Below are positions 32,454 through 44,137 of a stretch of 64,000 nt of DNA, piece after piece. Location of the stretch: NCBI GenBank assembly GCA_037043015.1, contig CM073324.1, positions 12,049,013-12,113,012 on the forward strand, read 5' to 3'. A program made the translations under genes and the position numbers. Within the stretch, counting starts at the first letter, position 1. Each line of letters starts with the position of its first letter. The stretch comes from Bryum argenteum. Taxonomy: Eukaryota; Streptophyta; Bryopsida; Bryales; Bryaceae. Under the pieces are notes generated by a model. That model had not been told where the DNA came from. It did not search any database and saw nothing but the letters and a program-made list of their open reading frames with translations.

Positions 32454-33106
32454 CACTACAAGGAAATGGGGCCCGAGATGACAAATAGTTGACAAAAAAA
32501 TGTCCGAAATGACGAAGTCAGCATCTCGCAGCCCAACTCTGTCACTTTGGACATTATTAATGTTTTTGTCAACTTCTTGTCAAATTCTAGTCAACTTCTT
32601 GTCAATTTTTTTTATTTACGACAAGCATGGAATTGCTAAAACTTTTTGTAGACTTTAACCGTAGGATCTTGTAATTTACTTGTTTTTGAGCTACCGCTGA
32701 AATTTTCAACCGTTGGATCTTCTCCATTTGTGAGATCATAACGTTCAAAGTTGATGCAAAATGTCAAAATACGACATTTTGCATGAAGGGCAGAAACTTT
32801 GAAGAACTATAACTTCTTCATCCGGACTCCGTTTTGGACAAAATCACTTGGGTTGGTTTTCATATAGAAAAATACCTGCATGAAATAGTGCAAAAAAATT
32901 TTGAAAAAAAAGTTTTTTTACATCGTGAAAAATATTCAAAGTCTGCTCGGTAGTAAAAAAGGCCCTAGCATAAAAAAATAATAATTTCAAAAAAATTGAA
33001 ATTTTTATACATATAAAAAATACCTGCATGGAATATTTCAAAAAAATTTTGAATTTTTTTTTTTTTACATGAAAAATATTCAAAGTCTACTGTACTTGTA
33101 CTTAAA

Positions 33107-33192
<86 letters not shown>

Positions 33193-33589
33193 ACACATCT
33201 TCGGACATGAAATTGGATAGTAGGTGAGTTGGCTAGTCACTTAGACTATACCCGTGAGGTCAAGGGGTCGAATCCCCTAGCATACCACTTGTAAGCCTCC
33301 ACAGGTGGAGCCCGCATTGCCCGCAGTAGGGCCCTCGCTACCCCCTTGATGGGGCCCGCGCTATTTTTCGTTGTGCCAACGCTGCTGCCCGGCGTGCCCG
33401 GGCAGAGAAATGTTTCCTCAAAATTTCCGAATTTTTAATTTTTTTGCATTGTGGAACTTCGTCCAAATTGACAAATGAATGATAGAATTCTGTCAATTGA
33501 GTGACCGAATCAGGGTCTCCTAATTGACGGAACAATTGGCAGGTTTCTGTCAAAATTTCGTCAATTAGGATACTATTCTCGTTGTAGTG
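32454..33589 (+). mobile_element. Non-autonomous CACTA (CMC/EnSpm) element, copy 1
   Basis: Begins CACTACAAGGAAATGG and ends ACTATTCTCGTTGTAGTG. Flanked by a 3-bp duplication ACA (32451-32453, 33590-33592), as expected for CACTA transposons. Subterminal copies of TTGACA/TTGTCAA-type words cluster in both ends, the usual transposase-binding layout. It has no transposase, an internal duplicated segment (about 32860-32960 against 33005-33090), a perfect small hairpin (GCAAAATGTC...GACATTTTGC), a long (TA)n tract (33108-33186) and a tRNA-like box A/B segment (33215-33285). Length 1,136 bp. Confidence 0.92.
33215..33290 (+). other. tRNA/SINE-like segment inside the CACTA element
   Basis: GTGAGTTGGCTAGTCAC (33224-33240) could form a D-arm and looks like a pol III box A. 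AGGGGTCGAATCCCCT (about 33263-33278) resembles a T-arm/box B with one base missing from the loop. The anticodon arm does not pair, so this is not a functional tRNA; a SINE-type head is more likely. The second CACTA copy has the same segment. Confidence 0.45.
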
Positions 33590-34019
33590 ACATCATACAC
33601 AACCTGCCCAAAACATACCTAAATGATGCACTTTTAGTCATTTATGCTAAGTCTACAACATTTCAATGTTCTTATTTCCAGAGAACTTCAAATCAACGTT
33701 TCCTATCTTCTACTTCCTTGACCGATCCAACTTATGTTACTGCCAACAAAACTTCGTGCGTTCTGTCCCATCAATGAGATCTCAAATTGAAAAGACAACA
33801 ATCAAACAATATGCCTAATAAAATTACACCATAAAAACTTACGATAATACCCAAAGCACCAGTGATCTATTTTGTTGAATCAATGATATCACGGTTTGAC
33901 GGTTCATCGCGGTTTGTGTTTCGTTGAATCAATGAACAATGGTTTGATAGTTCATCACAATTTGTGTTTGCTTGAATCAATGAACAATAACGGTTGACAA
34001 GAGGTCAGGTAGGTCGTAG

Positions 34020-34680
34020 AAACCTCCTCCATCGACGCCCAGAGCGGCTGGACAAAGGCCAGATGCCACAACTGCTGCTGATCCTCCGGATGAACCTCCC
34101 GACACTCTAGTCGGATCATATGGATTTCGAGTGGCCATGCAATGATCAGAAGACTCGAATCATCAGCGACTTGCAATACGACGATCCTTAAGCCCTCTCA
34201 TTTCATGCTTTTGAAGAGATTAGTTAGCAGACGTGCCCGTAATGTGGATTAATGCCGGTTGTGCCCATCCCAAGCTCATGCATGTTGGTCTTCCCTACGA
34301 TTACAGCCCCACACGATCGAATGCGCTTCACGGCTTCAGCATCCTTCTTCACACGCCGCACCTTGCTTAGCCAAGTCGATCCCCCTGCAGCATCTTCATA
34401 GACTTTAGACCATTTCTTCAGACTCCCAAGTACTTATCAATTGATATTTCTGTACTGATGATAATAACAAATCAGTTGATTCTATCTCTATCCTTGTTTA
34501 TTTGGGGTTGAACACTTCACACTATCAACCCTCAGTCATTTCGGAGATCTATATTTTCCCCTGTTTTTAAATGATTGACTGTGATCGAATTCCGTACCAG
34601 TAGTCTCGTAAGGTACACAGTCAATCTCATCCGTGACAGCAATCGGAACCCCATCCAAAACTGACAATGGCGTCCCTGGA
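34020..34680 (-). pseudogene. Fatty acid amide hydrolase (amidase-signature) gene fragment
   Basis: Three minus-strand exon remnants in the right order: 34676-34598 ('SVLDGVPIAVTDEIDCVPYETT'), 34384 to about 34238 ('KRIRSCGAVIVGKTNMHELGMGTTG') and about 34136-34024 ('[15 protein letters not shown]', then 'DGGG'). These match plant FAAH, an amidase-signature serine hydrolase of N-acylethanolamines. The first intron still has a usable donor and acceptor. The Ser-containing GGSSGGSA motif is present, but the catalytic Lys of the 'xKDxID' motif is Thr. The acceptor before the third exon is lost, the frame shifts after 'DGGG', and the remaining two thirds of the gene is missing. More N-terminal exons may lie at 34680-35000 ('EASLERAWHE'). 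Confidence 0.8.
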
Positions 34681-36850
34681 ACATATTTGTATACGAGCAA
34701 TAAAATCGTGGTTAGAAGGATTGTGTGTAATCACCTGTGTTGCATGTAATCGGCCACAAGTTATCAATGCATCATTCAACGCCCAGCTTCGTTATCGACC
34801 AAAATATACTTCACCGTTGGAGTGCCAAATAAGCTTCGTGCCATGCCCGTTCTAAAGACGCTTCAAAAAAAAGCTCAACAAGAAAGCTGACAAATGAACA
34901 ATTACCTGTAACAACCACGAGTGATGCCAATAGCCAGTTACAATCTCTTTCACTAGTAAGATCACCAATTTTCAAGCACAAATTAACGCCGACTCCATTC
35001 AAGACCTTCGAGATACCTCACTGCCAGAACATCACGCACACTAAACACCATGCTGGTAGTGACAAAAGTCAGTAGGCTAGTCGAAGAATGTACAATAACT
35101 ACACAATTGGATTCACTCCCAATCAACGCAAACTGTTTTGTCAACATTCTATTCTATGGAGAAAACAGAATGATCTGTCTAGGGACATACGTGTTATGAA
35201 AGCGAGTGAAATCAAGTAGAGGATTACCTGGTCCTCAAATGGCTTAGCAAGAGTGTAGATGTAACCGCAATCAAGACATACATGTGTTGTTCGTGCCTGC
35301 ATCAATTCAGAAGCCGAGTTAGTAGTTTCTTTCAGACAGATGTTACAATCGCCTGCTCAAGCATAAGCTGTAACATTATCAACTAGACCCTAGCCTGAGC
35401 ACCTTCTGGGCTTCAGTCAACCTCCTTCCAAACCGTGGAGGTGCTGGTCGTTTCGGTAGTAGTACCACGGTCGGAGGTGCTAGACTGCTAGTAGTCAAAC
35501 ACCATCATTAATGTGGGAAGCAATCGGTTCCATGTTCTCTTTCAGAAACTCACCAAATAAATTGTATTACTTCGATAACGGTCGACCTTCAGAATATTAC
35601 AGTTCCAGAATGCTGCATCAACTTCCCACCGTGCCCCTCTAGAGAGAAAAATCTTGATAAGCCGGTGGAAGAATGAACCCCAACAAGCATCCCTCCACAG
35701 TTTGCGCAGTAGTAGCTCCAAATTCCGATGCATCAAGTCCACCTCCAAATGCTCCATTCAAGCCTTTGAATGCAGTCCCGAACCCTCCAGACTTGTCATC
35801 AAACGAGACACCACCATAGTCACCCTCAAATCCTTCTACCGCCACCGTGACAGAATCAGCTGAATTACCACCTGCACAGACCCATGTTATGAAGCCATTC
35901 GTCGGTTGACGTGAGAGATCATGCAGAACCTTCGTCTAGTGTAATTGAGTGTGAAAACATGGTTGTAAGAACTACGAAGGGCAATAATGGACGGTCCTCA
36001 TCTACCATGTCAGAGAGTCGAAGCACCTGTAAGCAGCAACACCAGAATCTGTCAACAGACGGTTATTAGACGGACTTTAGGCATCAGAGAGCAATGAATA
36101 AACGACCCGAGGGCAAATAAGATATAAAGAAACAGACACGGAGGAACCCACCTCTGGTGCAATGCCCGATAATTTTGCAACCAGGGATCTCCACCATCTG
36201 CAAGTTGTGAATCACTGCAGCGCGGTCCTCGCGCATGCTATTATCATTGTTGAGAGAGCTTTGAGCTCGGTACAACAATTCGCGACTTAGTCTTTGTTGC
36301 AGTCTTGCCACTCGGAGCTCTAATAAGTAACGGACTCTGAAATTTCTTGGTGGGAAGCATTCCCCTGATGTCACCCCTGTCTTGAGTGTGTAGGGTTTCG
36401 AAACAAAGGTGCAGCTCTGAGTGAATTAGATTTTCATACACATGTGCACTCAAACATGCGTAGATCAGTCAGCACCTCCTCAGTGTGTCATTTGACCCTG
36501 GCGGATTAACCAAGGCTGGAACCAGTTAGCGATTCCATGCAATTATGGGCTCCATCACGAGCTACAATTACTACACACCAACATTGCTGCTCGCTCTTAG
36601 TTATTCTCAACCTTGGAGAACGTGCAGAGAATACTCCAAGTCTGTCTCAGGGTTGACGATGGCATCACTAGCTGCAAATGGATATTCCACTTGAGTGCTT
36701 GAACTTTTATCTCACTGCTGGGATCCAGGATACATCTCCGAAATTGTTAGTACAAGACCGACAACGATATATTCGATTTGTCCAAGTGCTTGTTGTTAGC
36801 ATACCAAGATAAACAAGAGGACCGCGAGTTGAGAATTGCAAGAAGCAGTA
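34681..36850. other. Spacer with possible exon debris, no gene recognised
   Basis: GC content is intermediate and several frames of 60-100 codons exist on both strands (for example 35845-35639 and 36374-36084, minus). None has a family motif I can name. The region may hold more remnants of the FAAH or VOC gene copies. Confidence 0.35.
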
Positions 36851-36851
36851 C

Positions 36852-37081
36852 CTGGATCCGAGCTCTTCAGTCTCTTCGACGAGGAGGATATCAGCTTGGC
36901 CGAAGCGAAGATGAGTATGGTCGACATGCTTGTCAGCTCCAGTAGGGTGCTGCTTCTTCACCTTCTGCTTCACCACAGTCTCAGCACCGAAAGCCTTCTT
37001 GTAGAATTCTATGGCCTCGTCTACTTGATCGGTTTTCAGCATCAGGTGGGGCTTCACCTCATCGTACGTGATTCCTGCCAT
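36852..37081 (-). pseudogene. VOC/glyoxalase-like protein, first exon only
   Basis: ATG at 37081 opens 'MAGITYDEVKPHLMLKTDQV' and continues with 'AIEFYKKAFGAE', a typical vicinal-oxygen-chelate (glyoxalase/bleomycin-resistance-like) start, then 'HTHLRFGQADILLVEE'. The exon ends at a good GTACTG donor (36851). A possible short second exon lies at about 36675-36612, but the remaining metal-binding half of the domain is not found. It is therefore a truncated copy or an alternatively ended gene. Function of the intact family member: small VOC enzyme or stress protein, substrate unknown. Confidence 0.6.
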
Positions 37082-37186
37082 GACAATCGAGCGATCACTG
37101 CTAAGAACGAGCGAATACTGATGGAGCGATCACCTCTAACAAAAATTACTGTTATCCGACTGTGCAGCTAGAGGGGATTGCAATGC

Positions 37187-37550
37187 AAAGAGGACCTTGA
37201 ACCCACACCCGGCGGCCTTGTAGCGCACCAACTCCTGTCCAGCCACGGATGCGGCACAGATCGCACATACAGAGCTATCTCAGCCAGCAAGTGATAGACA
37301 ACGAGGAGCATGAAAGATCTCCAGAGAACAAACTTCGGCCGAGACGCAATACCTTCCGAGGGTTTCACTCGCAAGCTACGGACCTTGAACCTACACCCGG
37401 CGGCCTTGTAGGGCACCAACTCCTGTCCAGGGCACAGATCGCACATACAAAGCACCTCAGCCAACAAGTGATAGACAACGAGGAGCATGAAAGATCTCCA
37501 AAGGAACAGTCAACCTTCTACCTTCCAAGGGTTTCACTCGCAAGCTCTGG
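37187..37550. repeat. Diverged tandem duplication, unit about 190 bp
   Basis: GACCTTGAACCCACACCCGG at about 37194 recurs as GACCTTGAACCTACACCCGG at about 37381. Both copies go on through the same words, including AAGTGATAGACAACGAGGAG and GGGTTTCACTCGCAAGCT. Small deletions separate the copies. No recognised gene. The open frames across it are repeats of each other. Confidence 0.8.
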
Positions 37551-37559
37551 TGAAGCTCG

Positions 37560-37871
37560 AGAAACCCTGACGGGGTCGTCTCTACTGCTTACGCTCGTGT
37601 CGGTTCGGATGTGACCAAGTTGCAGTTGCCGCCTCAGTTCAATCTGCCCAAGTCGCAGTTGCAGGTTTACGGTGAAGTTGTGTATTGCTGTGGGGAGGAT
37701 TACCTGTCATCGTTCTCCGATGCTGCCACTCCTCTTGCTCGCTTGCTGGCTGTTGTGAGATTCCATTTGTCTACCACTCGACCTGCTCCGTTCCTCAAAG
37801 CTCCTTATAACCCTATTCTCGGCGAGGTTCACCACGTCTCTGTCGGTGCACTCAATGTCATCTTCGAACAA
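37560..37871 (+). pseudogene. Oxysterol-binding-protein-related (ORP) gene fragment
   Basis: One exon-like frame encodes the start of the ORD lipid-transfer domain: 'LPPQFNLPKSQLQVYGE' then 'APYNPILGEVHHVS' and 'NVIFEQ', ending exactly at a GTAAAT donor (37872). Intact ORPs continue with the EQVSHHPP signature in the next exon. Nothing downstream resembles it, so the copy is truncated. ORPs move sterols and phosphoinositides at membrane contact sites. The upstream frame enters the 190-bp duplication. Confidence 0.75.
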
Positions 37872-38049
37872 GTAAATTCTCTGTCATTGAACCTCTTACT
37901 TAAAGTTCTCCTGATTTTGATCGTGTATTCTTTCTACAAGAGACAAGGACCAACGATCAAACCAGACCGGAGGGATCTGTCGCAGGGAAAGGCGGGGACG
38001 CCGAGCGTCGAGTTACTGTGTAGGATTCTCCAGAATCTGGGCTCCGACT

Positions 38050-41000
38050 AAAGTCGTCTACGCAAAGAATGTTCTGAATTGTTCTTGAATTGTTCAGAAT
38101 TGTTCTTGAACGGCCGTTGAGAAATATTTGCCCTATCATGTCAAAACTTGACAAAAATCGACATCATTTTTTTCATTGTAAGCACCCCAAAAAGCGCCAT
38201 ATTAGCGGAATAACGCCATTTTAACAAAATCGGTTCAAGTGACAAAATAACCAATATGTTGGGAAAACAAAATACCTTTTACACTGCTAAATGTAGGGTG
38301 TCTTGCACCTTTATCCAATCCGTTGGAATGCACAAACAGTTTAATCTAATATTCATTGTCTGTTTTAGTAAATGTTTTCATTACATTATTTACAAATGTT
38401 GTGAGACTTTAAGTTGTTGAGAGAGGGTTAGAGATAGAGATCTTTATGATTTGAGAATTTTAACGCTAAATATGTTTTGATATCAAGTGATGAAGGGCTC
38501 AAAGGTACGATCACTCTCCATAAGATGCTTAAACTTTGGATTTTTTTGGCAAAGTCTTGTTAGCTTTGCAAATAGGCGCAACCATAATATTTATTTTCCC
38601 TAAACATCCCAATACCAAAAAAAATTAAATAAATAGAATACACAAGGATCACCAAAGCAATCAACTAAATAGAGTCTTTTGATAAAATTCCTAAGATAGC
38701 ATAACCAAATAATTGCATACATTAGCCAATGAGAAGTTTTGCGCAACAAAATGAATATTAGGGTTATTTCCGTATTGCCCTTCACAACAATGAGGGACCT
38801 ATGATGCACCAAATAGACTTTAAATATGTGATATTAGGGAATTTCTTGATGATGTTATAGAAATAATGATGTAATGTTTGACATCAAATGGTTCTTTACG
38901 ACAAGGACAAATTCCATAAACAATAGATATAAATATAAATACAATAATTATTTCATTACATACTTACATAGTTATGATCACAATTACGTTAAAATGACAA
39001 TATAATTATAGTTAATGGGTTGTTTCTCGGATCCAAGGAATGAACTAAAAAACTCAATCATATGTAAGGTTTTTGCCATTTTCTCACAATGGAGACCAAA
39101 TACCTACGAAGGTCGTTAAAAAACTGCCATGATTTTGAGCGGCCGTTCATTTTATTTTTTTTTATCTAGTGCACGAAACTTCCTGAACGGCCGGTGAGAA
39201 AATTTTGGCTTCGGACGAGAAGTTTCTGAACGGCCGTTGAGGAAAAGTTTGCCTCGCGATGCAACGTTTCTAAACAACCGACCAAAAATTAACGTGCTTG
39301 AGTACTCATTTTTAGATTGATCAATGAATAGACACGAACAAGTGTGATATTATGGTATTTTTGATGAATATTACGGATTCAGAAATTGCGTAATATCATG
39401 AACAGATTAATATTCCCATTTCATGGAAAATCTGGTTACTAATCATTAAAAATTATCTCGAGAATAAATTATTTATTTTTATACATATGGGGTTCCCGGA
39501 TATTATACTTTACACAGTGCCCCTAGCCTATCTAAAGGTTATGATTACGTTTCAGGGCGACAGCTCAAAATTGATGTGATATTATAGAGGTCGAAGGTGA
39601 TATTATGGAAAATGAGTGGCTCTGTACAAAACCATGGAGATGTTGACTTTCTTGGTGTCTTTTACAGAATCATATAGGCCCCTATTCCTGATCAATGAAT
39701 TTTTGTGAGATTCAGTTATTCGGACGTGGAGGCTTGATTCTCATGTCCTATTTGCGTATGGCCGGACATGCTATTTAAAGCAGAGGCAGTGACGTGGCAT
39801 TGCAGTGGCGCCCTTTTCGAGGTCTGACAAGAAGTAGTTATGACCGGGGGGTGCACTTCACGGCGCGACGCCGCAGCATTCATTCTGATTTGTTTCTGCA
39901 GAGTCGCTTCCGCCGTGAGAGCATACATTGTGGTCACGGTTGGAGATCACACTGACGGGCGGTCGAGCTGCCATTTGAAGGAGATTGAGTTGTTCTACTT
40001 CGTACTTCGGATTTCGCTGAGGAGTTTGAGGCCGGTAGTTGGTGACCGCACTCACGCATCTGAGCCATTCACGGACTTCGGCTCACCGACGGCGGGGACT
40101 CGACCTGAACGGACCGTCCGCTTCCTTCTCGCAGGTTCCACCTCACTGTTAACATGTAGAATTAGCTTGTTGTTATATTTGCTGAGCTACTAGCGACTCA
40201 GTCCTCGCTCAGACAGTACAAGACAGTAGCTCCGAGGTCATTACGATGATAGAATGTCCTGTACTAGTCATTGAAGCCGCTGCGTTGCCAGGGCCGGTCG
40301 GGGACGTCGGTAGTTACTACGAGCGTTCGATGTGCAGTTCATACTTCAAGTTAACTTCAGTTCACTTGAACCCCAAGTGCACTTAGTTAGTAGTTGACAG
40401 CCATACACTCAGTGATTGTGCTAGCGATTGAACCAGATTGAATGGAGAGTGACTGAAATCTTTATAGTAAGTGCATCATGCTGTTGAATTGAGTTAATTA
40501 GATTGCAGACTACTTGTGGTCACTCTTATAATACCTGCTTATTGATTCCCTCATTCAATCAAGCTACAACCAGTAAGATTCAATACAGTCAGTTGAATAG
40601 TTAGTACCTAGTAGTACTTAGACTGAGGATTCTCATGATCATTACGTATTAGAAGTTAGATCAATTCATGGATTTTCACTTAACAATCATGCGTTCCTAT
40701 ACTTGAAATGCTCAATGACACCTAGTTTGCTTCATATTATGCAGTTTCATGCATGATTTGAGTAATCTGCGTGGCTGTGAGTATACAATGAAAATGTTAG
40801 CAAGCTTCGGAGAGGAAAAGATACAGATTGAGAAGCAGTCTGGCGAATCGCGATGGAGAATTGTCCAGTTTAATCTGAGCGTTTGTCCAGGTTAATCCGA
40901 GCGGCCATGCAAATCCTCAATTCTGTTAAAATGGCATCGTGCCGCTAATATGGCACACCCCTACTTTTTGAACTACAGTACAAAAACCGATGTGATATCA

Positions 41001-42100
41001 CAGAATTATGAGGTGATATTATGGAAAATGAATGACATTGTTTATAATGGCCAGCGTGATATTATTGAAATAATTGCCAAGTCCGTATGATCGGTTTGGT
41101 GATATAGTGACGAGACATGTTGTACTGAGGTCGATGAGAGGCACGTCTAACGATCGAGTGACAAATGAATCTGGGCGGCCCTTCAGATTTGGTTCATTCA
41201 TAGTTCAGCGATCAGCCAATTTGGACTGCGGAACTGTTTCAGTTGAAAGGAGCTCAACAGTAAATATTCCTGCACGGGCGTTGAAGATTTCGACGTAAGC
41301 ACTATGTGGGAATCGCTGCTAAGAAGTATGTGGTACTCGCGGATCGTTATTAGTTCTAGACGACCGTTTAAATTCTGGCGGAGCACGCAAATTTCATTTA
41401 TCTGTAGCAGGCCGATTAGTATTATCTGGTGCACCGATTGTAGATTTTCTTGGGCGCCCGCTCAGATATGCGTACCCAAACCCGTCGGAAGATGCTTTCT
41501 GGACAGTACTTCTGAATGATATTGGTGTAGTACCATGATGGTGGCTTGTATGGCCGGCCATGTAACAAAATGTAGAAAGCGTATGGGCGGTGGTTCTCGA
41601 TTGCCCTACGCATTCTGTCTGCGATGTTTTCTAGACGGTCGTTCAGAATAATTGTTTGATCTACTTTCGTGGAAGGTACCGGTGACATTTGGGGGAGTCA
41701 ATTGCTTGAAGTCGTGGGTCACTGGTTCTGGGCGGCCGCGCCGATTTATTTGTGAAGTTTTAGGAAGTAGTTTTCGGTTTGTGCTGTTTACTGATGTGAT
41801 CATGTTACCTCCCTTCAAGTTGTTGTCCCAGCCTTTTCTGATGTCGTTCTCTGTTTATAGCGGTGCACTCACTTGGAGGGCTCGGAAGATTGATGTCATT
41901 CTTCTACTTCGGTGGAATCTTGTATCTCTTGCACTTCTTTGTTCAGCATGTCAGGGTCCTCTGTATCTACAGACAATGTCGACTACACTGAGTCCTCAGC
42001 AACTGACTCGGTACGTGTCGTGCACATCATCAGCGGTAGTCAATTCCTCTTGGACGGCAAAACATTCTTGTCTCCGTGCTCACCGAACCGTATTGTTTGC
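38050..42100. repeat. Repeat field with palindromes and short modules
   Basis: No gene recognised before 42103. Variants of the palindrome TTCTGAACGGCCGTTCAGAA occur near 38105, 39132, 39178, 39232, 40893, 41168, 41353, 41447, 41628 and 41724. GTGATATTATGGA-type words occur near 39340, 39574, 39593, 40990, 41010 and 41051. The TTAAAATGGC module is at about 38188-38235 and 40915-40965. The part from about 41000 may be 5' region or intron of the DUF7869 gene. Confidence 0.6.
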
Positions 42101-42102
42101 AG

Positions 42103-44082
42103 GGTTTCACGGATTATGACGAGGCAGACTCCGGGGTTGAGAGTCATCAAGACTCAGTGGATGATGATCCTATTCCCGAGTGTGAGGGGATTGGAATTGA
42201 CCAATGGTCGGGAACGGCCTTACTTGCAAAACATCATGACGGGAGCGACTTTGCGGACGTCATTATAGTGAACGTGGATCCGAATGCGTGTATTGACGGC
42301 CAGAGCGTTTTGGGAGAAGGGAAAGTTGGCATCGCAGTCCTTGGAGTAATTGACGGAGATGCTGCTCTTGTCGACATGCTTATACCATGGCCAAAGCGTC
42401 AAGTTTTTCATTGCGTCGCAGAGAGAGAGGTGAGTGTGTACGACCACGCTAGGAAGAACATTGCGCTCAGCGATGCAAGGAATGGTGGGCCGAGGACTCC
42501 GGGAAAGCGTAGGTATCGCTATCAAACAAGATCTCGTCGTGCACAGCAAACAGAAGATAGGCGGAAGTCCTTGTTATCAGACGAGGCGCTTGCAAGAGTC
42601 TTCGTTCAAAGATGTTGCAACCAAGGTTGTACTAGAAAGTTCGGTGTGGGGGTGGTCCGTGCATTACGCACCAAGATGCACATGCAGTCGTTCCAGACGA
42701 AGTCGATGAAGAACCTTGACGTTCACCGAGGCATGCACGACGTTTACGGTGGAAAAGCGAAGGTAGTCACGGTGGAGGGGGAGGAGATTTGCATAAAAGC
42801 CTGGCGGATAATCCACAATGTAAGTCTGCGGACGTTCCACAGGTACGCTTCTAGGGTGAAGCGACAAGAGAGACAGCTCCTCACGGCAACTTGTCGCGCA
42901 GTAAGTCTCGGACTAAGAGTCTCCAAGCCGTCGAGACTCTTCGCTCATTACTGTCGACAAAGGCAGACCACATGCTCCATATGCACCGAACGCTATCTTC
43001 TGGTGAGAGGACGCTCGTGAAGGTTCTTCCTGCAGGAACACGCTGGAGTTCGCTCCTAGAGGACGTCAACAAGGTAGTTGTAAATTCCTGACCTCAGACA
43101 TTCCATTTTCCCTCGACTCTTGTTCCAATGCGATCATCCTATCCGAGTTCACTTAGTTTTGGAGTGCGGCAAAAAATTCTCCATGGAATTGTTAGTTATT
43201 TTCTGAGCGATCGTTCAAAATGCTCCTCCAATAATTCTCTCGGGCGGCCTTCCACTGAGCAGGGGTGGGGGATGACACTATGGATGCAAGGCAGAATATA
43301 GCGAGGATATATGTTTCTGGGCGGTCGCTCAGAAGTATTTACTTCGACGACGTTCAGGGGTCATCTGCGGGTGCATGTGCACTGCATTGTTTCTAGGACG
43401 GCCATCCAGAAACATGATCTGAATGTAGACCTCAATTTCTGGACGCTATTGAGGGAAATGCTTTTGACACCTTCAACGTTGCTCTGTCACCATTCCCAGG
43501 TCAATGAGGGGCTCGGCCTCGACACAGTCTCGCAGCCTTGCTTCAGCAAGATACGTGGCAAGCATTTTCAGGACTTTTCAGTGAAGGGCAGAGGAGATGA
43601 CTTCTCAAGGTGCAGCGAATGTGACAAGCTGAGGGCCCTTCGCGCGACGTTCGTGCCGCAGGCAGAGGAATTCGAACGCGTCAACCCACTACAAGGAGAA
43701 TAGTATCCTAATTGACGAAATTTTGACAGAAACCTGCCAATTGCTCCGTCAATTAGGAGACCCTGATTCGGTCACTCAATTGACAGAATTCTATCATTCA
43801 TTTGTCAATTTGGACGAAGTTCCACAATGCAAAAAAATTAAAAATTCGGAAATTTTGAGGAAACATTTCTCTGCCCGGGCACGCCGGGCAGCAGCGTTGG
43901 CACAACGAAAAATAGCGCGGGCCCCATCAAGGGGGTAGCGAGGGCCCTACTGCGGGCAATGCGGGCTCCACCTGTGGAGGCTTACAAGTGGTATGCTAGG
44001 GGATTCGACCCCTTGACCTCACGGGTATAGTCCAAGTGACTAGCCAACTCACCTACTATCCAATTTCATGTCCGAAGATGTG

Positions 44083-44137
<55 letters not shown>

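Noticed and set aside
33100-33186. (TA)n tract as a regulatory or structural signal of its own
   Set aside because: It is an internal microsatellite of the CACTA element, present in both copies with different length, so it is ordinary slippage.
33215-33290. Functional tRNA gene
   Set aside because: The anticodon arm does not pair, the T-loop is short and the acceptor ends do not match.
36836-37171. 111-codon plus-strand ORF
   Set aside because: Antisense of the VOC/glyoxalase-like exon, which has the recognisable motifs.
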